DNA of 64,000 nucleotides from Peteryoungia aggregata LMG 23059 (lineage in GTDB: Bacteria > Pseudomonadota > Alphaproteobacteria > Rhizobiales > Rhizobiaceae): positions 1-64,000 of the forward strand of contig NZ_JAUSUW010000008.1 in NCBI RefSeq assembly GCF_030814435.1. The letters run 5' to 3'. Both the position numbers and the translations under genes were made by a program. Shown one piece after another: positions 17,343 through 26,611 of the stretch; the stretch's first letter is position 1, and every line of letters starts with the position of its first letter. Under the pieces are notes generated by a model. That model was given only the letters and a program-made list of their open reading frames with translations. It ran no database searches and was not told the origin of the DNA.

Positions 17343-17576
17343 TATGTTCGGCCCCGACTGCGGCCACACAGATGCAGCCGGTTCGCAGACAGGCTTCCGG
17401 CAGGCGCCTTCCATCACCCGAATTCAGCGATCCATGACCTTTGTTGATGCCCTCGGGACAGTGGCTTGACGGTGTCTCGCCGCCTGCTAACGTGCTGGCG
17501 CAATCAACAGATTTCGGCGTTTCGCCGACAGCCGGGCCAGTGGCCGCCCATGAACAAGAAGGCCATGGAGAACATT

Positions 17577-18905
17577 ATGTCTAACCGCCTGAATTCCACG
17601 CCGAACGACCTGCGCGCCTTCTGGATGCCGTTCACCGCGAACCGCCAGTACAAGAAGGAGCCGCGCCTTTTCGTCGGCGCCAAGGACATGCACTACACCA
17701 CCCATGACGGCCGCCAGGTGCTCGACGGCACCGCCGGTCTCTGGTGTGTGAACGCCGGCCACTGCCGCCCGCTGATTACCGAAGCGATCCGCGAACAGGC
17801 CGGCGAGCTCGATTATGCCCCGGCCTTCCAGCTCGGCCATCCCAAGGCGTTTGAACTCGCCAACCGCCTGATCGACATCGCGCCTGATAACATGGCCCAT
17901 GTGCTCTACACCAATTCCGGCTCGGAATCGGTTGAGACGGCGCTGAAGGTGGCGCTCGCTTACCAGCGCGTGAAGGGTCAGGGGTCCCGCACCCGCCTGA
18001 TCGGTCGCGAGCGCGGCTATCACGGCGTCAATTTCGGCGGCATCTCGGTCGGCGGCATCGTCTCCAACCGCAAGATGTTCGGCACGCTGCTGACCGGCGT
18101 CGATCACATGCCGCACACCCATCTGCCGGCCAAGAACGCCTTCACCAAAGGCATGCCCGAGCATGGCGGCGATCTGGCCGACGAGCTGGAACGCATTGTT
18201 ACCCTGCATGACGCATCCACCATCGCCGCCGTCATCGTCGAACCGGTCTCCGGCTCCACCGGCGTTCTGATCCCGCCGAAGGGCTATCTGCAGCGCCTGC
18301 GCGAGATCTGCACCAAGCACGGCATCCTGTTGATCTTCGATGAAGTCATCACCGGTTTCGGCCGCCTCGGCGCGCCCTTCGCCTCGCAGTATTTCGATGT
18401 GAAGCCCGACATCATGGTCACCGCCAAGGGCCTGACCAATGGCGTCATCCCGATGGGTGCGGTCTTCGTTACCGCCGAGATCCACGACGCCTTCATGCAG
18501 GGACCCGAGCACATGATCGAGTTCTTCCATGGCTACACCTATTCCGGCAACCCGATAGCCTCTGCCGCCGCACTCGGCACCCTCGACACCTATCGTGACG
18601 AGAACCTGCTGACGCGTGCGGCCGAAATCGCGCCCTACTGGGAAGAGAAGCTTCACTCTCTGCGCGATTGCCCTAATGTCATCGACATCCGCAATCTCGG
18701 CCTGATCGGCGCGATCGAACTGAAACCGATCGACGGCGAACCGACCAAGCGCGCCTTCAACGCCTTCCTCGAGGCCTATAATGACGGTCTCTTGATCCGC
18801 ACGACGGGCGATATCATCGCGCTCTCGCCGCCGCTGATCATCACGACCGAGCAGATCGACGAACTCTTCGACAAGCTGCGCAAGGTGCTCGAGCGCAACA
18901 TCTGA
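17577..18905 (+). CDS. Class III aminotransferase, omega-amino acid (beta-alanine):pyruvate type
   Basis: The 442-aa PLP enzyme belongs to the class III aminotransferases. Visible landmarks are the TNSGSESVETAL phosphate-binding segment, IFDEVITGFGR with the PLP-N1 Asp, and the Schiff-base Lys in TAKGLTNG. The AFWMPFTANRQYK opening and length match omega-amino acid:pyruvate (beta-alanine) aminotransferases. The ATG at 17577 has GGAG 6 nt upstream; an ATG at 17550 is a weaker alternative. A good terminator follows, so the gene is monocistronic. The exact amino donor cannot be fixed from sequence. Confidence 0.9.
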   Translation: MSNRLNSTPNDLRAFWMPFTANRQYKKEPRLFVGAKDMHYTTHDGRQVLDGTAGLWCVNAGHCRPLITEAIREQAGELDYAPAFQLGHPKAFELANRLIDIAPDNMAHVLYTNSGSESVETALKVALAYQRVKGQGSRTRLIGRERGYHGVNFGGISVGGIVSNRKMFGTLLTGVDHMPHTHLPAKNAFTKGMPEHGGDLADELERIVTLHDASTIAAVIVEPVSGSTGVLIPPKGYLQRLREICTKHGILLIFDEVITGFGRLGAPFASQYFDVKPDIMVTAKGLTNGVIPMGAVFVTAEIHDAFMQGPEHMIEFFHGYTYSGNPIASAAALGTLDTYRDENLLTRAAEIAPYWEEKLHSLRDCPNVIDIRNLGLIGAIELKPIDGEPTKRAFNAFLEAYNDGLLIRTTGDIIALSPPLIITTEQIDELFDKLRKVLERNI

Positions 18906-18927
18906 GGCAGACCTCGGATCGACATCG

Positions 18928-18955
18928 AAAAGCGGCCCGTGGGGCCGCTTTTTTT
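18928..18955 (+). terminator. Rho-independent terminator after the aminotransferase gene
   Basis: The 11-bp stem AAAAGCGGCCC / GGGCCGCTTTT with a 3-nt loop runs into seven T residues (18949-18955). It lies 23 bp after the stop codon. Confidence 0.92.
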
Positions 18956-19158
18956 GTGGCTTGTCTGGGGCTGACCTCGCGACCGCCCTCCTCCTTGTCG
19001 GTCGCGAAGCCATCCCGTATTGTCATGAGAATCGCACGTTCGATCCCGACGCAGATGATAGCGACACGGACGACCGACGACAGCAGCATCCCCGGGATCT
19101 TCATCGCCGACATCAGGTCGGGGGTGACCGTGCCGGGCCAGGTCCCGGGAGGCTATCC

Positions 19159-19425
19159 GTGGTCGACCTCTTCAAGCGCATGTTCGGTAAAGACGCGTCC
19201 CCCGCAATCGCACCTCAACCATCCGCAGAGCCGGCAGCAAACGCCGCCGTCCGCGCCGACGAGGCTCGGCTCGCTGCACGCCGCGCCCAGATCAGCAACG
19301 ATCTCTTCGAACTGCAGCAGATCGCCATGGCGGAACTTGCCCTGCGTCGAGAGCAGGATGCCGCCGCAGCCAAGGCCGGCTTCGAGGCGGAAGATGGCGG
19401 CAGCGGACGCGTGCTGACCGTCTGA
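19159..19425 (+). CDS. Small hypothetical protein, GTG start
   Basis: This 88-aa candidate is opened by GTG at 19159 with an excellent GGGAGG 6 nt upstream. It begins VVDLFKRMFGKD, then an Ala/Pro linker and a charged helix with RRAQISNDLFELQQIAMAELALRRE. No family is recognised. The amphipathic N-terminus could touch the membrane. The ribosome site is the main support; lack of a known homologue is the main doubt. Confidence 0.5.
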   Translation: MVDLFKRMFGKDASPAIAPQPSAEPAANAAVRADEARLAARRAQISNDLFELQQIAMAELALRREQDAAAAKAGFEAEDGGSGRVLTV

Positions 19426-19609
19426 TCCCGGCTTCGGCAACCGGCTTTCACCTCCTGCCCCGGACAAAGCTGTGGCGTCTTCGCACACCACGGCTTCAGA
19501 TCTTTTGTCACCCATCGTTTTTGTCTAAAGCGATCATGGGGAGCAACAAAAGAACCCGAATGGCGCTGAAACCGACAGAGATCGGTCGCGCCGACCCAAG
19601 GAGCAGGAC

Positions 19610-20716
19610 ATGAAATTTCAACTTCTCGCCAGTGCGGCCCTTGCAGCACTGATCGCCACAGCACCAGCTGCCCGTGCCGAAATCGTGCTCGGCCTGATGG
19701 CGCCGCTGACCGGCCCGCTGGCCGCCGTCGGCGCGCAGATCAAGAATGGCGCCGAAACCGCCGTTGAAGAAATCAACAAGAAGGGTGGCATCAACGGCGA
19801 ACAGGTGAGCCTGAAGATCGCCGATGACGCAGGCGAACCGAAGCAGGGCGTTTCCGCCGCCAACCAGCTCGTCGGTGAAGGCGTGCGCTTCGTCGTCGGC
19901 CCGGTCACCTCGGGCGTTGCCGTCCCCGCCTCCAGCGTTTTCGCCGAAAACGGCGTGCTGATGGTGACCCCGACCGCGACGGCCCCCGATCTCACCGCCC
20001 GCGGCCTGACGACCGTGCTGCGCACCTGCGGCCGCGACGACCAGCAGGCCGATGTGGCCGCCAAGTTCGTGCTGGCGACATACAAGGACAAGAAGATCGC
20101 CATCCTTGACGACAAGGGCCAGTACGGCAAGGGTCTCGCGGACGCCTTCAAGGCAGCCCTCAACGCCGGCGGCGTCACCGAAGTCTTCAAGGATTCGCTG
20201 ACCGCAGGCGAAAAGGATTTTGGCGCGCTCGTCACCCGCCTGAAGGCTGATGGCGTGGACGTGATCTATTTTGGCGGCTACCACCCGGAAGCCGGCCTTC
20301 TGGTGCGCCAGATGCAGGATGCTGGCCTCAAGGCTCAAGTGATCGCCGGTGATGGCCTGTCGAACAACGAATACGTGACGATCGGTGGTGAAGCCGCCGA
20401 AGGCACAATCTTCACCAACGCTGCCGATGCGCTGAAAAACGAAGACAGCAAGGCCGCTGTCGATGCACTCGCCGCAAAGTCCATTCCGGCGGAAGCCTTC
20501 ACGCTGAACACCTATGCCGCTGTCGAAGTTATCGCTGCCGGCATTGCCAAGGCCGGGAGCGTCGACGACGCCGAAGCGGTTGCCGCGAGCCTCAAGGACG
20601 GCTCCGAAATCCCGACCGCCATCGGCAAACTGACCTATGGCGAAACCGGCGACCTCACCTCCCAGAGCTTCGCCGTCTACAAGTGGGAAGCCGGCAAGAC
20701 GGTGGCTGCCGAGTAA
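19610..20716 (+). CDS. Branched-chain amino-acid ABC transporter substrate-binding protein (LivK type)
   Basis: The 368-aa precursor has a signal peptide (about 1-23, AARA-EIV) and the two-lobed type I periplasmic-binding fold of LIV-binding proteins ([22 protein letters not shown], then [14 protein letters not shown]). Family members bind leucine, isoleucine, valine or related amino acids. No LivHMGF permease or ATPase genes are adjacent, so it must serve a transporter encoded elsewhere. AAGGAGCAGGAC precedes the ATG, and a terminator follows 24 bp after the stop. Ligand identity is not certain. Confidence 0.92.
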   Translation: MKFQLLASAALAALIATAPAARAEIVLGLMAPLTGPLAAVGAQIKNGAETAVEEINKKGGINGEQVSLKIADDAGEPKQGVSAANQLVGEGVRFVVGPVTSGVAVPASSVFAENGVLMVTPTATAPDLTARGLTTVLRTCGRDDQQADVAAKFVLATYKDKKIAILDDKGQYGKGLADAFKAALNAGGVTEVFKDSLTAGEKDFGALVTRLKADGVDVIYFGGYHPEAGLLVRQMQDAGLKAQVIAGDGLSNNEYVTIGGEAAEGTIFTNAADALKNEDSKAAVDALAAKSIPAEAFTLNTYAAVEVIAAGIAKAGSVDDAEAVAASLKDGSEIPTAIGKLTYGETGDLTSQSFAVYKWEAGKTVAAE

Positions 20717-20739
20717 GGCTTCAATCGCTCCGGAACAGG

Positions 20740-20767
20740 AAGGCGGCTCGCAAGGGCCGCCTTTTTT
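20740..20767 (+). terminator. Rho-independent terminator after the LivK-type gene
   Basis: The stem AAGGCGGC / GCCGCCTT with an 8-nt loop is followed by a T run (20762-20767). It lies 23 bp past the stop codon. Confidence 0.9.
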
Positions 20768-20798
20768 GGTGGAGGTATCAAAGAGTGCGAGGGTCAGT

Positions 20799-20906
20799 CC
20801 TCATCCTGAGGCGGGAGCGAAGCGACCCTCGAAGGACGAGGACGGGTGGCTTTGGCTGCGGCCTCGATCCTTCGAGGCATGCTCCCGCATGCACCTCAGG
20901 ATGAGG
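20799..20906. repeat. Long palindromic repeat with perfect 13-bp ends
   Basis: CCTCATCCTGAGG (20799-20811) and CCTCAGGATGAGG (20894-20906) are exact reverse complements. Between them lie CCTCGAAGGACGAGG and CCTCGATCCTTCGAGG, themselves near-palindromic. A fragment of the same family (GCGACCCTCGAAGGACGAGG) recurs near 22,415-22,435. This is an intergenic dispersed palindrome, not a gene. Confidence 0.8.
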
Positions 20907-20971
20907 GGGAAGGTTTCGTGCGCGACCTCGCGTCCAAGCGGAGGTTGGCCGTAGCCGTTTTACCGCGTGGC

Positions 20972-21136
20972 ACCCCCCTCTGTCGGCTGCGCCGACATCT
21001 CCCCCACACGGGGGGAGAGTGGGCCACCGGCGCTGCGGCGCGGCTTCGCAACAGCCGATATATGAACGAGAGGTCGGCGGTTTTACGCTCTCCCCCCGTG
21101 TGAGGGAGATGTCACGCAGTTACAGAGGGGGGTAAC
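20972..21136. repeat. Inverted pair of REP-like palindromes
   Basis: One copy (20972-21023) carries CCCCCCTCTGTCGG...CCGACATCTCCCCC and a CCCCCACACGGGGGG hairpin. The second (21088-21136) is the opposite orientation of the same design. Together with the preceding palindrome they fill the gene-free stretch 20768-21192; no other feature was found there. Confidence 0.8.
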
Positions 21137-21192
21137 CACACGACAGGCATCAGCCGAAGTCCGCCCTCCGCGAAGATACTCCCGCCCACCCC

Positions 21193-21606
21193 TCACAAAA
21201 TCCGATCGCGGAACTCCGGTGCCGGCAGCCAGCAGCTGTCGCGCTTGCCGAAGATCCGGTAGCGGTTGCGGGCGATCATCCGGTAGAGTGGGTCGCGAAT
21301 GAAGCGCGGCACGGCTTTGAAGATAGAAAGCGCCTTCCAGGGCCAGCCGAGCCCGGCATAAATCGCCAGCACCGCATCGCTGTCGCGCAGCATATGATCG
21401 CCGTCGACGACGATGATGCTGTCGGGATTGGTGGGATCGATGCCGAAGCGGCGGTAGAGGGCTGCACCCACCGGCCCTTGCATCGAGGCAAGGCGAAAAC
21501 GCTTCTGGCGGTCGTTCGAGAGCACGAGCTGCGCATTGGCCGAGCACAGTATGCACTCGGCATCAAAGAGGATGATCGGGCCGCCGGCGTCGGTTGTGGT
21601 ATTCAT
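21193..21606 (-). CDS. DCC-family thiol-disulfide oxidoreductase-like protein (DUF393)
   Basis: The 137-aa protein begins with the defining D-x-x-C-x-x-C motif, here FDAECILC at residues 14-21, followed by a thioredoxin-like fold. DCC proteins are predicted thiol-disulfide exchange enzymes with poorly known partners. The ATG at 21606 puts the motif at the proper distance from the N-terminus; the open frame upstream has no homology. It is divergent from the rhodanese gene across 138 bp, so the two sulfur-related genes may share a control region. Confidence 0.88.
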   Translation of the reverse strand: MNTTTDAGGPIILFDAECILCSANAQLVLSNDRQKRFRLASMQGPVGAALYRRFGIDPTNPDSIIVVDGDHMLRDSDAVLAIYAGLGWPWKALSIFKAVPRFIRDPLYRMIARNRYRIFGKRDSCWLPAPEFRDRIL

Positions 21607-21744
21607 GACCCTCAAGCTAGGCCAACTCGCCGACGGCGTCCATGCGACAGGAGGTCCTCTGAAACAGGAGGCCGTGACAGGCGCGCCAACGCCGCTAGAA
21701 TGGCCGCAAGGCGCGAGATCGATGACGCAGCGACGAGGATGACG

Positions 21745-22146
21745 ATGAAGAAGGGTTACAAGGACTTGCTGGCGGAAGCCGGGGCTTTGGTCGAGGCGGT
21801 GGATGCATCCGAGGCGGCCCGTCTGCATGGCCGCGACAACGTTGTCTTCGTCGACCTGCGCGATCCCCGCGAGCGTGAACGGGAGGGCACGATCCCGGAT
21901 GCCTTCGCCTGCCCACGTGGTATGCTGGAATTCTGGATCGATCCGGAAAGCCCCTATCACAAGCCCGTCTTCGCCGAGGACAAGCTCTTCCTCTTCTTCT
22001 GCGCCAGCGGCTGGCGCTCGGCGCTAGCGACCAAAACGGCGCTGGAAATGGGCCTGGAAAACGTCTGCCACCTCGAAGGCGGCTTCACCGCCTGGCGGGA
22101 CAAGGGTTCGCCGGTGGCGGCGGTGGTGGCGAAGGTGAAGGGCTGA
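21745..22146 (+). CDS. Rhodanese-like sulfurtransferase domain protein
   Basis: The single-domain 133-aa rhodanese has VFVDLRDPRERE near the N-terminus and the active-site Cys in FCASGWRSA at about residue 94. Such proteins move sulfane sulfur between thiols. GAGG sits 6 nt before the ATG at 21745; an in-frame ATG at 21739 is too close to it. The spacing to the divergent DCC gene suggests a shared thiol or sulfur task, which is inference. Confidence 0.9.
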   Translation: MKKGYKDLLAEAGALVEAVDASEAARLHGRDNVVFVDLRDPREREREGTIPDAFACPRGMLEFWIDPESPYHKPVFAEDKLFLFFCASGWRSALATKTALEMGLENVCHLEGGFTAWRDKGSPVAAVVAKVKG

Positions 22147-22184
22147 GTGGCAGCATTGAGTCGCGACCTGCCCAGCGCCTGTGG

Positions 22185-22386
22185 TGCCCCCCTCTGCCCT
22201 CCTGAGCTTGTCGAAGGGCGGGCATCTCCCCCTCAAGGGGGGAGATTGGCGCGCGGTATCGCGTTGCCCACTAAACCCCGAGGTTAAAACGTCCAACCTG
22301 CGGCTGCCTTGAGGAAGCAGATGGCCAAACGGCAATCTCCCCCCTTGAGGGGGAGATGTCGGCGTAGCCGACAGAGGGGGGTATCG
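22185..22386. repeat. Inverted pair of REP-like palindromes
   Basis: The forward copy begins GCCCCCCTCTGCCC and holds a CATCTCCCCCTCAAGGGGGGAG hairpin; the reverse copy (22329-22384) ends GCCGACAGAGGGGGG. The ~70-bp spacer is unique. A piece of the 20,799 family follows near 22,415. Apart from these, the gap 22147-22513 holds no visible gene. Confidence 0.8.
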
Positions 22387-22513
22387 GAGCACGAGGGAGA
22401 GGCTGCAGCGACAGCGACCCTCGAAGGACGAGGTTCGCAAGCAATGCCCATTTCCTCGTCGCGCTCCCCGCGCGATCGCCCTAAGATGGTCAAGACCATT
22501 CAGAGGAGTGCCC

Positions 22514-23383
22514 ATGTCCGAGACGATTCGCATTGCCAATTCAGAGCTTGCCGTCGAGATCTCCTCGCTCGGCGCCGAGATGCAGTCGCTGCAGGCGGCG
22601 GATGGCCGGGACTTTCTGTGGAACGGCGATGCCGCCTGGTGGACAGGGCGCTCGCCGATCCTCTTTCCGATCGTCGGCAAGGCGCCCGGCGATGTCTTGG
22701 CCGTCAATGGCACGACCTATCCGATGGCACAGCACGGGATTGCGCGCCGCCGCGAATTCGCAATGGTCGAGCAGACGGAAACGGCCTGTCGCCATGAACT
22801 GGTCTCCACGCCCGAGACCCGCGCGGTCTATCCCTTCGACTTCCGCCTGACGCTCGAGCATCGCCTTGAGGGCCGAACGCTTTCGGTGACGGCAACAGTG
22901 GAAAACACCGGCGGCAAACTGCTCCCCTTCGGCATCGGCTTCCACCCGGCCTTTCTCTGGCCGCTGCCGGGCGCGGACGGCAAACAGCATTCGGTGATCC
23001 TCGACAATGGCGCAGAACCCGGCGTCATCCAGCTCGAAGACGGACTGATCGGCAAGACGCTGCCGACCTCGCCCTTCAAGGCAGGCCGGCTCGAACTCGC
23101 CCATACGTTGTTTGACAACGACGCCCTGATCTTCCCCGAAGGTGCCGGCACCGGCCTCTCCTTCGCCGCAGACGGCGGGCCATCGCTGCATTTCACCTTC
23201 GAAAACCTGCCCAATATCGCGCTGTGGCAAAAGCCAGGCGCCCCCTTCCTCTGCGTGGAACCCTGGCACGGCATGGCGGCCCATGCCGGCGGCACGGCGG
23301 AGCTCGTGGAGCGACCCTACACAGTGGCGCTGGCAGCCGGAGACGCCATGCGGTTTGGGTTTACGGTCGAGATCAGAGGCTAA
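22514..23383 (+). CDS. Aldose 1-epimerase family protein
   Basis: The 289-aa protein belongs to the galactose-mutarotase-like superfamily, LacX-type. Landmarks are the N-terminal SLGAEMQSL and FLWNGD, the catalytic-His region FGIGFHPAF and the C-terminal CVEPWHGM. It probably interconverts anomers of hexoses or hexose phosphates. The ATG at 22514 follows AGAGGA with a 6-nt gap. It precedes ade by 67 bp on the same strand, but the substrates are unrelated. Confidence 0.88.
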   Translation: MSETIRIANSELAVEISSLGAEMQSLQAADGRDFLWNGDAAWWTGRSPILFPIVGKAPGDVLAVNGTTYPMAQHGIARRREFAMVEQTETACRHELVSTPETRAVYPFDFRLTLEHRLEGRTLSVTATVENTGGKLLPFGIGFHPAFLWPLPGADGKQHSVILDNGAEPGVIQLEDGLIGKTLPTSPFKAGRLELAHTLFDNDALIFPEGAGTGLSFAADGGPSLHFTFENLPNIALWQKPGAPFLCVEPWHGMAAHAGGTAELVERPYTVALAAGDAMRFGFTVEIRG

Positions 23384-23450
23384 GCGGCCATTTCCCCGCA
23401 GGCAGCAAGGCGATAGACTACTGCACTGCACACAGAATCGGAGAGCCCGC

Positions 23451-25145
23451 ATGACCGACCTCGAACGCCGCATCGACCAGGGCACCGGCCGCGAGCCGGC
23501 GGACATCGTTCTGAAGGGTGGGCGCTTCTTCGATCTGGTCACCGGCGAACTGGTCGCATCAGACATTGCCATCTGCGGCGAGACCATCATCGGCACCGTC
23601 GAGACTTACGAGGGCCGCGAAGTCATCGATATCTCAGGCAAGATCGTCGTGCCCGGCTTCATCGACACCCATCTGCATATCGAGAGTTCGCTGGTCACCC
23701 CGCATGAATTCGACCGATGCGTGCTTCCTTATGGCGTAACGACAGTCATCTGCGATCCGCACGAGATTGCCAATGTGCTCGGCACCGAGGGCATCCAGTT
23801 CTTCCTTGATTCCGCCGAAGAGACGATCATGGACATCCGTGTCCAGCTCTCCTCCTGCGTGCCGGCCACGCATCTGGAAACCTCCGGCGCGGATCTGCCG
23901 ATCGAGCGGCTGCTACCGTTCCGCAGCCACCCCAAGGTCATAGGCCTTGCCGAATTCATGAATTTTCCGGGCGTGATCCACAAGGATCCGATCTGTTTGG
24001 CGAAGCTCGAGGCCTTCCAGGACGGCCATATCGATGGCCATTCGCCGCTGCTGTCGGGCCGGGACCTGAACGGCTATCTCTCCGCCCGCATCCGCACCGA
24101 CCATGAATGCACCACAGCCGAAGAGGCGATGGAGAAGATCCGCAAGGGCATGCACATCCTCGTGCGCGAGGGCTCGGTGTCCAAGGACCTGCACGCGCTG
24201 ATGCCGATCCTGACCGAGCGGCTTTCGCCTTTCCTCGCGCTCTGCACCGACGACCGCAACCCGCTCGACATCGCCGAACAGGGTCATCTCGACTACATGA
24301 TCCGCGAGGCAATCAGAAATGGCGTCGAGCCGCTGGCCGTCTACCGCGCCGCCTCGATTTCGGCGGCCCGCGCCTTTGGCCTCCGCGACCGCGGCCTTGT
24401 CGCCCCCGGCTGGCGCGCCGATCTGGTGGTCGTGGACAGTCTTGAAAACTGCAAGGCCGAGATGGTCTTTGCCGCCGGTCGCCACGTGACCGACGCGCTC
24501 TTCGCCACCCGCAAACCCGTCGCCCCCGTCGGGCTCGACAGCGTCAAGGCCAGGGTCGTTAAGGCGGCCGATTTCGGCGTTCCGGTTGCGGAAGGCGAAA
24601 CGCCCGTGATCGGCGTGATGCCCGGCAAGATCATCACCGAACACCGCCGCTTTCGCCTGCCGACCTCGGGAAACCAGACCTCCGTCGATCTCGCAAACGA
24701 CGTCATCAAGGTCGCCGTCATCGAGCGGCACGGCAAGAACGGCAACCATGCCAATGGCTTCGTCCAGGGGTTCGGCCTGAAGAAGGGCGCGATCGCCTCA
24801 ACTGTTGGCCATGACAGCCACAATATCTGCGTTGTCGGCGTCTCCGAAGAGGACATGGCGCTTGCCGCCAACCGGCTGGGCGAAATCAAGGGTGGTTTCG
24901 TCGTGGTCGAAGACGGCAAGGTGACCGGCGAGATCCCGCTCCCCGTCGCCGGCCTGATGAGCTTAGAGCCCTATGAGAGCGTCCGCGATACGCTGCATCA
25001 CCTGAGACAAGCCGCCTATGCGCTCGGCACCACGCTGGAAGAACCCTTCCTCCAGGTCGCCTTCCTGCCGCTGCCGGTCATCCCGCATCTGAAGATTTCA
25101 GACAAGGGCATGGTCGATGTCGACAAGTTCTGCCTGATCGGGTGA
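23451..25145 (+). CDS. ade: Adenine deaminase
   Basis: The 564-aa amidohydrolase converts adenine to hypoxanthine and ammonia. The metal-binding HLHIESS motif follows GFIDTH near residue 65, and the [16 protein letters not shown] segment is diagnostic of the Ade family. The C-terminal half has [11 protein letters not shown] and the typical ending. GGAGA precedes the ATG at 23451; the frame open upstream overlaps the epimerase gene and is rejected. Its product enters the XdhABC route encoded ~14 kb downstream. A toxin-antitoxin pair follows after 50 bp on the same strand. Confidence 0.94.
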   Translation: MTDLERRIDQGTGREPADIVLKGGRFFDLVTGELVASDIAICGETIIGTVETYEGREVIDISGKIVVPGFIDTHLHIESSLVTPHEFDRCVLPYGVTTVICDPHEIANVLGTEGIQFFLDSAEETIMDIRVQLSSCVPATHLETSGADLPIERLLPFRSHPKVIGLAEFMNFPGVIHKDPICLAKLEAFQDGHIDGHSPLLSGRDLNGYLSARIRTDHECTTAEEAMEKIRKGMHILVREGSVSKDLHALMPILTERLSPFLALCTDDRNPLDIAEQGHLDYMIREAIRNGVEPLAVYRAASISAARAFGLRDRGLVAPGWRADLVVVDSLENCKAEMVFAAGRHVTDALFATRKPVAPVGLDSVKARVVKAADFGVPVAEGETPVIGVMPGKIITEHRRFRLPTSGNQTSVDLANDVIKVAVIERHGKNGNHANGFVQGFGLKKGAIASTVGHDSHNICVVGVSEEDMALAANRLGEIKGGFVVVEDGKVTGEIPLPVAGLMSLEPYESVRDTLHHLRQAAYALGTTLEEPFLQVAFLPLPVIPHLKISDKGMVDVDKFCLIG

Positions 25146-25195
25146 GGATTGGCAGCGGACGGCAGAAGTCCTATGATCGGGTGGAGGATGAAGCG

Positions 25196-25543
25196 ATGAC
25201 CCGTCTCGAACGACTTGTGGAAATGGTGCGTGAACTGTCGCCGGAGGAATTCGACACCTTCGCCGCGTCTGTTGAAGACTTGCGTGCCGAGCGCTGGGAT
25301 CGCGAGATCAAACAGGACACAGCGGAAGGCCGTCTCGACACGCTCATTGAGGGGGCCGTCGAGATCATCAGGCGGGACAAGTCCTCGGCTGTGCTGATGG
25401 GCAAGGATGAATATGACAGCCTCATCGAAACCGTCCACCTGCTATCCTCGCCGGCCAATGCGGCACGCCTGCTCAAGGCAAAGGACGACCTTGCAGCGGG
25501 TCGCTTCACGGAACGATCTCTGATCGCGGATCTGGACCGCTGA
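25196..25543 (+). CDS. Antitoxin of a YoeB-type pair, composite-looking
   Basis: The 115-aa protein has a C-terminal third like YefM/Phd antitoxins (SAVLMGKDEYDSLIETVHLLSS, then NAARLL), the part that neutralises YoeB. The N-terminal part does not look like the Phd DNA-binding fold. It reads LSPEEFDTFAA...WDREIKQDTAEGRLDTL, which resembles another small antitoxin family usually paired with RelE/ParE toxins. It therefore looks like a fusion of two antitoxin types. GGAGG precedes the ATG at 25196, and the toxin gene starts 3 bp after the stop. Confidence 0.75.
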   Translation: MTRLERLVEMVRELSPEEFDTFAASVEDLRAERWDREIKQDTAEGRLDTLIEGAVEIIRRDKSSAVLMGKDEYDSLIETVHLLSSPANAARLLKAKDDLAAGRFTERSLIADLDR

Positions 25544-25546
25544 ACT

Positions 25547-25813
25547 ATGCGGATCGCCTTCGCGCCGGATGGATGGGCTGACTACATTCACTGGCAAGAA
25601 GCCGATCGAAAGATACTGGCACGGATCAACGAACTGATCCGCGACATGGTAAGGCACCCCTTCGAGGGCATCGGCAAACCAGAACCTCTAAAGGGCACGC
25701 TGAAGGGTATGTGGTCCCGCCGGATCACTCGGGAACATCGGATTGTCTACGCCGTTGTCGGCATGGGTGAGGATCAGACGCTCGTCATCCTCCAATGCCG
25801 CTATCACTATTAA
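25547..25813 (+). CDS. YoeB/Txe-family mRNA-interferase toxin
   Basis: The 88-aa protein is full length for YoeB. It has WQEADRKILARINELIRDM, PFEGIGKPEPLKG and WSRRITREHRIVYAV, with the catalytic His and a terminal RYHY tyrosine. Family members cut mRNA on the ribosome. All key positions appear intact, so it is probably active and held in check by the antitoxin encoded 3 bp upstream. Confidence 0.92.
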   Translation: MRIAFAPDGWADYIHWQEADRKILARINELIRDMVRHPFEGIGKPEPLKGTLKGMWSRRITREHRIVYAVVGMGEDQTLVILQCRYHY

Positions 25814-25822
25814 CGAGGCTCC

Positions 25823-26611
25823 ATGGCGTCCGATATCGAGAACCGCCAGCCCACTCCCCTCCGCCAGCATCTGGCGCGCCTTTATGACGGCCGCGACACG
25901 GCTGCCATCCGCTTCCAGTTCGCGCTGATGGTGATCGATCTCGCGATCATCGGCTTTTTCCTCGCCGGGCCCTATATCCGAGACCGGCCGAGCTATCTCA
26001 TTCTGGATTACGCCATAGCCGCCTGGATCGCGATCGAGATGCTGGCCCAGTGGGGGGCGTCACGCACGACGCGGGGTTTTCTGCTGCGGCCGATGACCTG
26101 GATCGACCTCTTCGTGCTCGGCACGCTGCTCTTCCCGCATCTTCTGTTCAACTTCGCCTTCCTGCGCGTCGCCCGCATCTGGGCTGTCGCCCAACGTCCG
26201 GTTTTCAAGCTGATGCTGAACCGGCTGGGGCTGAAGGAACAGACGGATGTCGTTACCGCCTTCCTCAACCTCTTCGTCTTCCTCTTTCTGGTGACCGGCT
26301 TCGTCTACACCTTCTTCTTCTATGCCGAGGATGCAGGCAGCGGCTTCATCGACGCGCTCTATTTCACCGTCGCCACGGTCACGACGACGGGTTTCGGCGA
26401 CATCACGCTTCCCGGCACCTTCGGCAAGCTGACCTCGATCGTCACCATGATCATCGGCATCTCGCTCTTCGTCCGGCTCGCCCAGGCCATCGTCAGGCCC
26501 TACAAGGTCACCTTCCCCTGCCCCGAATGCGGATTGCAGCGGCATGATGCGGATGCCGTACACTGCAAGGCCTGCGGCCATGTGCTGAACATTCCCGATG
26601 AGGGGATGTGA
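25823..26611 (+). CDS. Voltage-gated-type potassium channel with C-terminal zinc ribbon
   Basis: The 262-aa membrane protein has several hydrophobic helices, an arginine-containing segment (FLRVARIWAVAQRP) and the pore signature TVTTTGFGDITLPG near residue 190. GFGD in place of GYGD still fits a K+ selectivity filter. The last ~40 residues carry CPEC...CKAC, a zinc-ribbon pattern, as a cytosolic tail. It starts 9 bp after the yoeB stop and ends directly against the convergent alpha-glucosidase stop. The zinc-ribbon tail could be a regulatory domain. Confidence 0.9.
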   Translation: MASDIENRQPTPLRQHLARLYDGRDTAAIRFQFALMVIDLAIIGFFLAGPYIRDRPSYLILDYAIAAWIAIEMLAQWGASRTTRGFLLRPMTWIDLFVLGTLLFPHLLFNFAFLRVARIWAVAQRPVFKLMLNRLGLKEQTDVVTAFLNLFVFLFLVTGFVYTFFFYAEDAGSGFIDALYFTVATVTTTGFGDITLPGTFGKLTSIVTMIIGISLFVRLAQAIVRPYKVTFPCPECGLQRHDADAVHCKACGHVLNIPDEGM

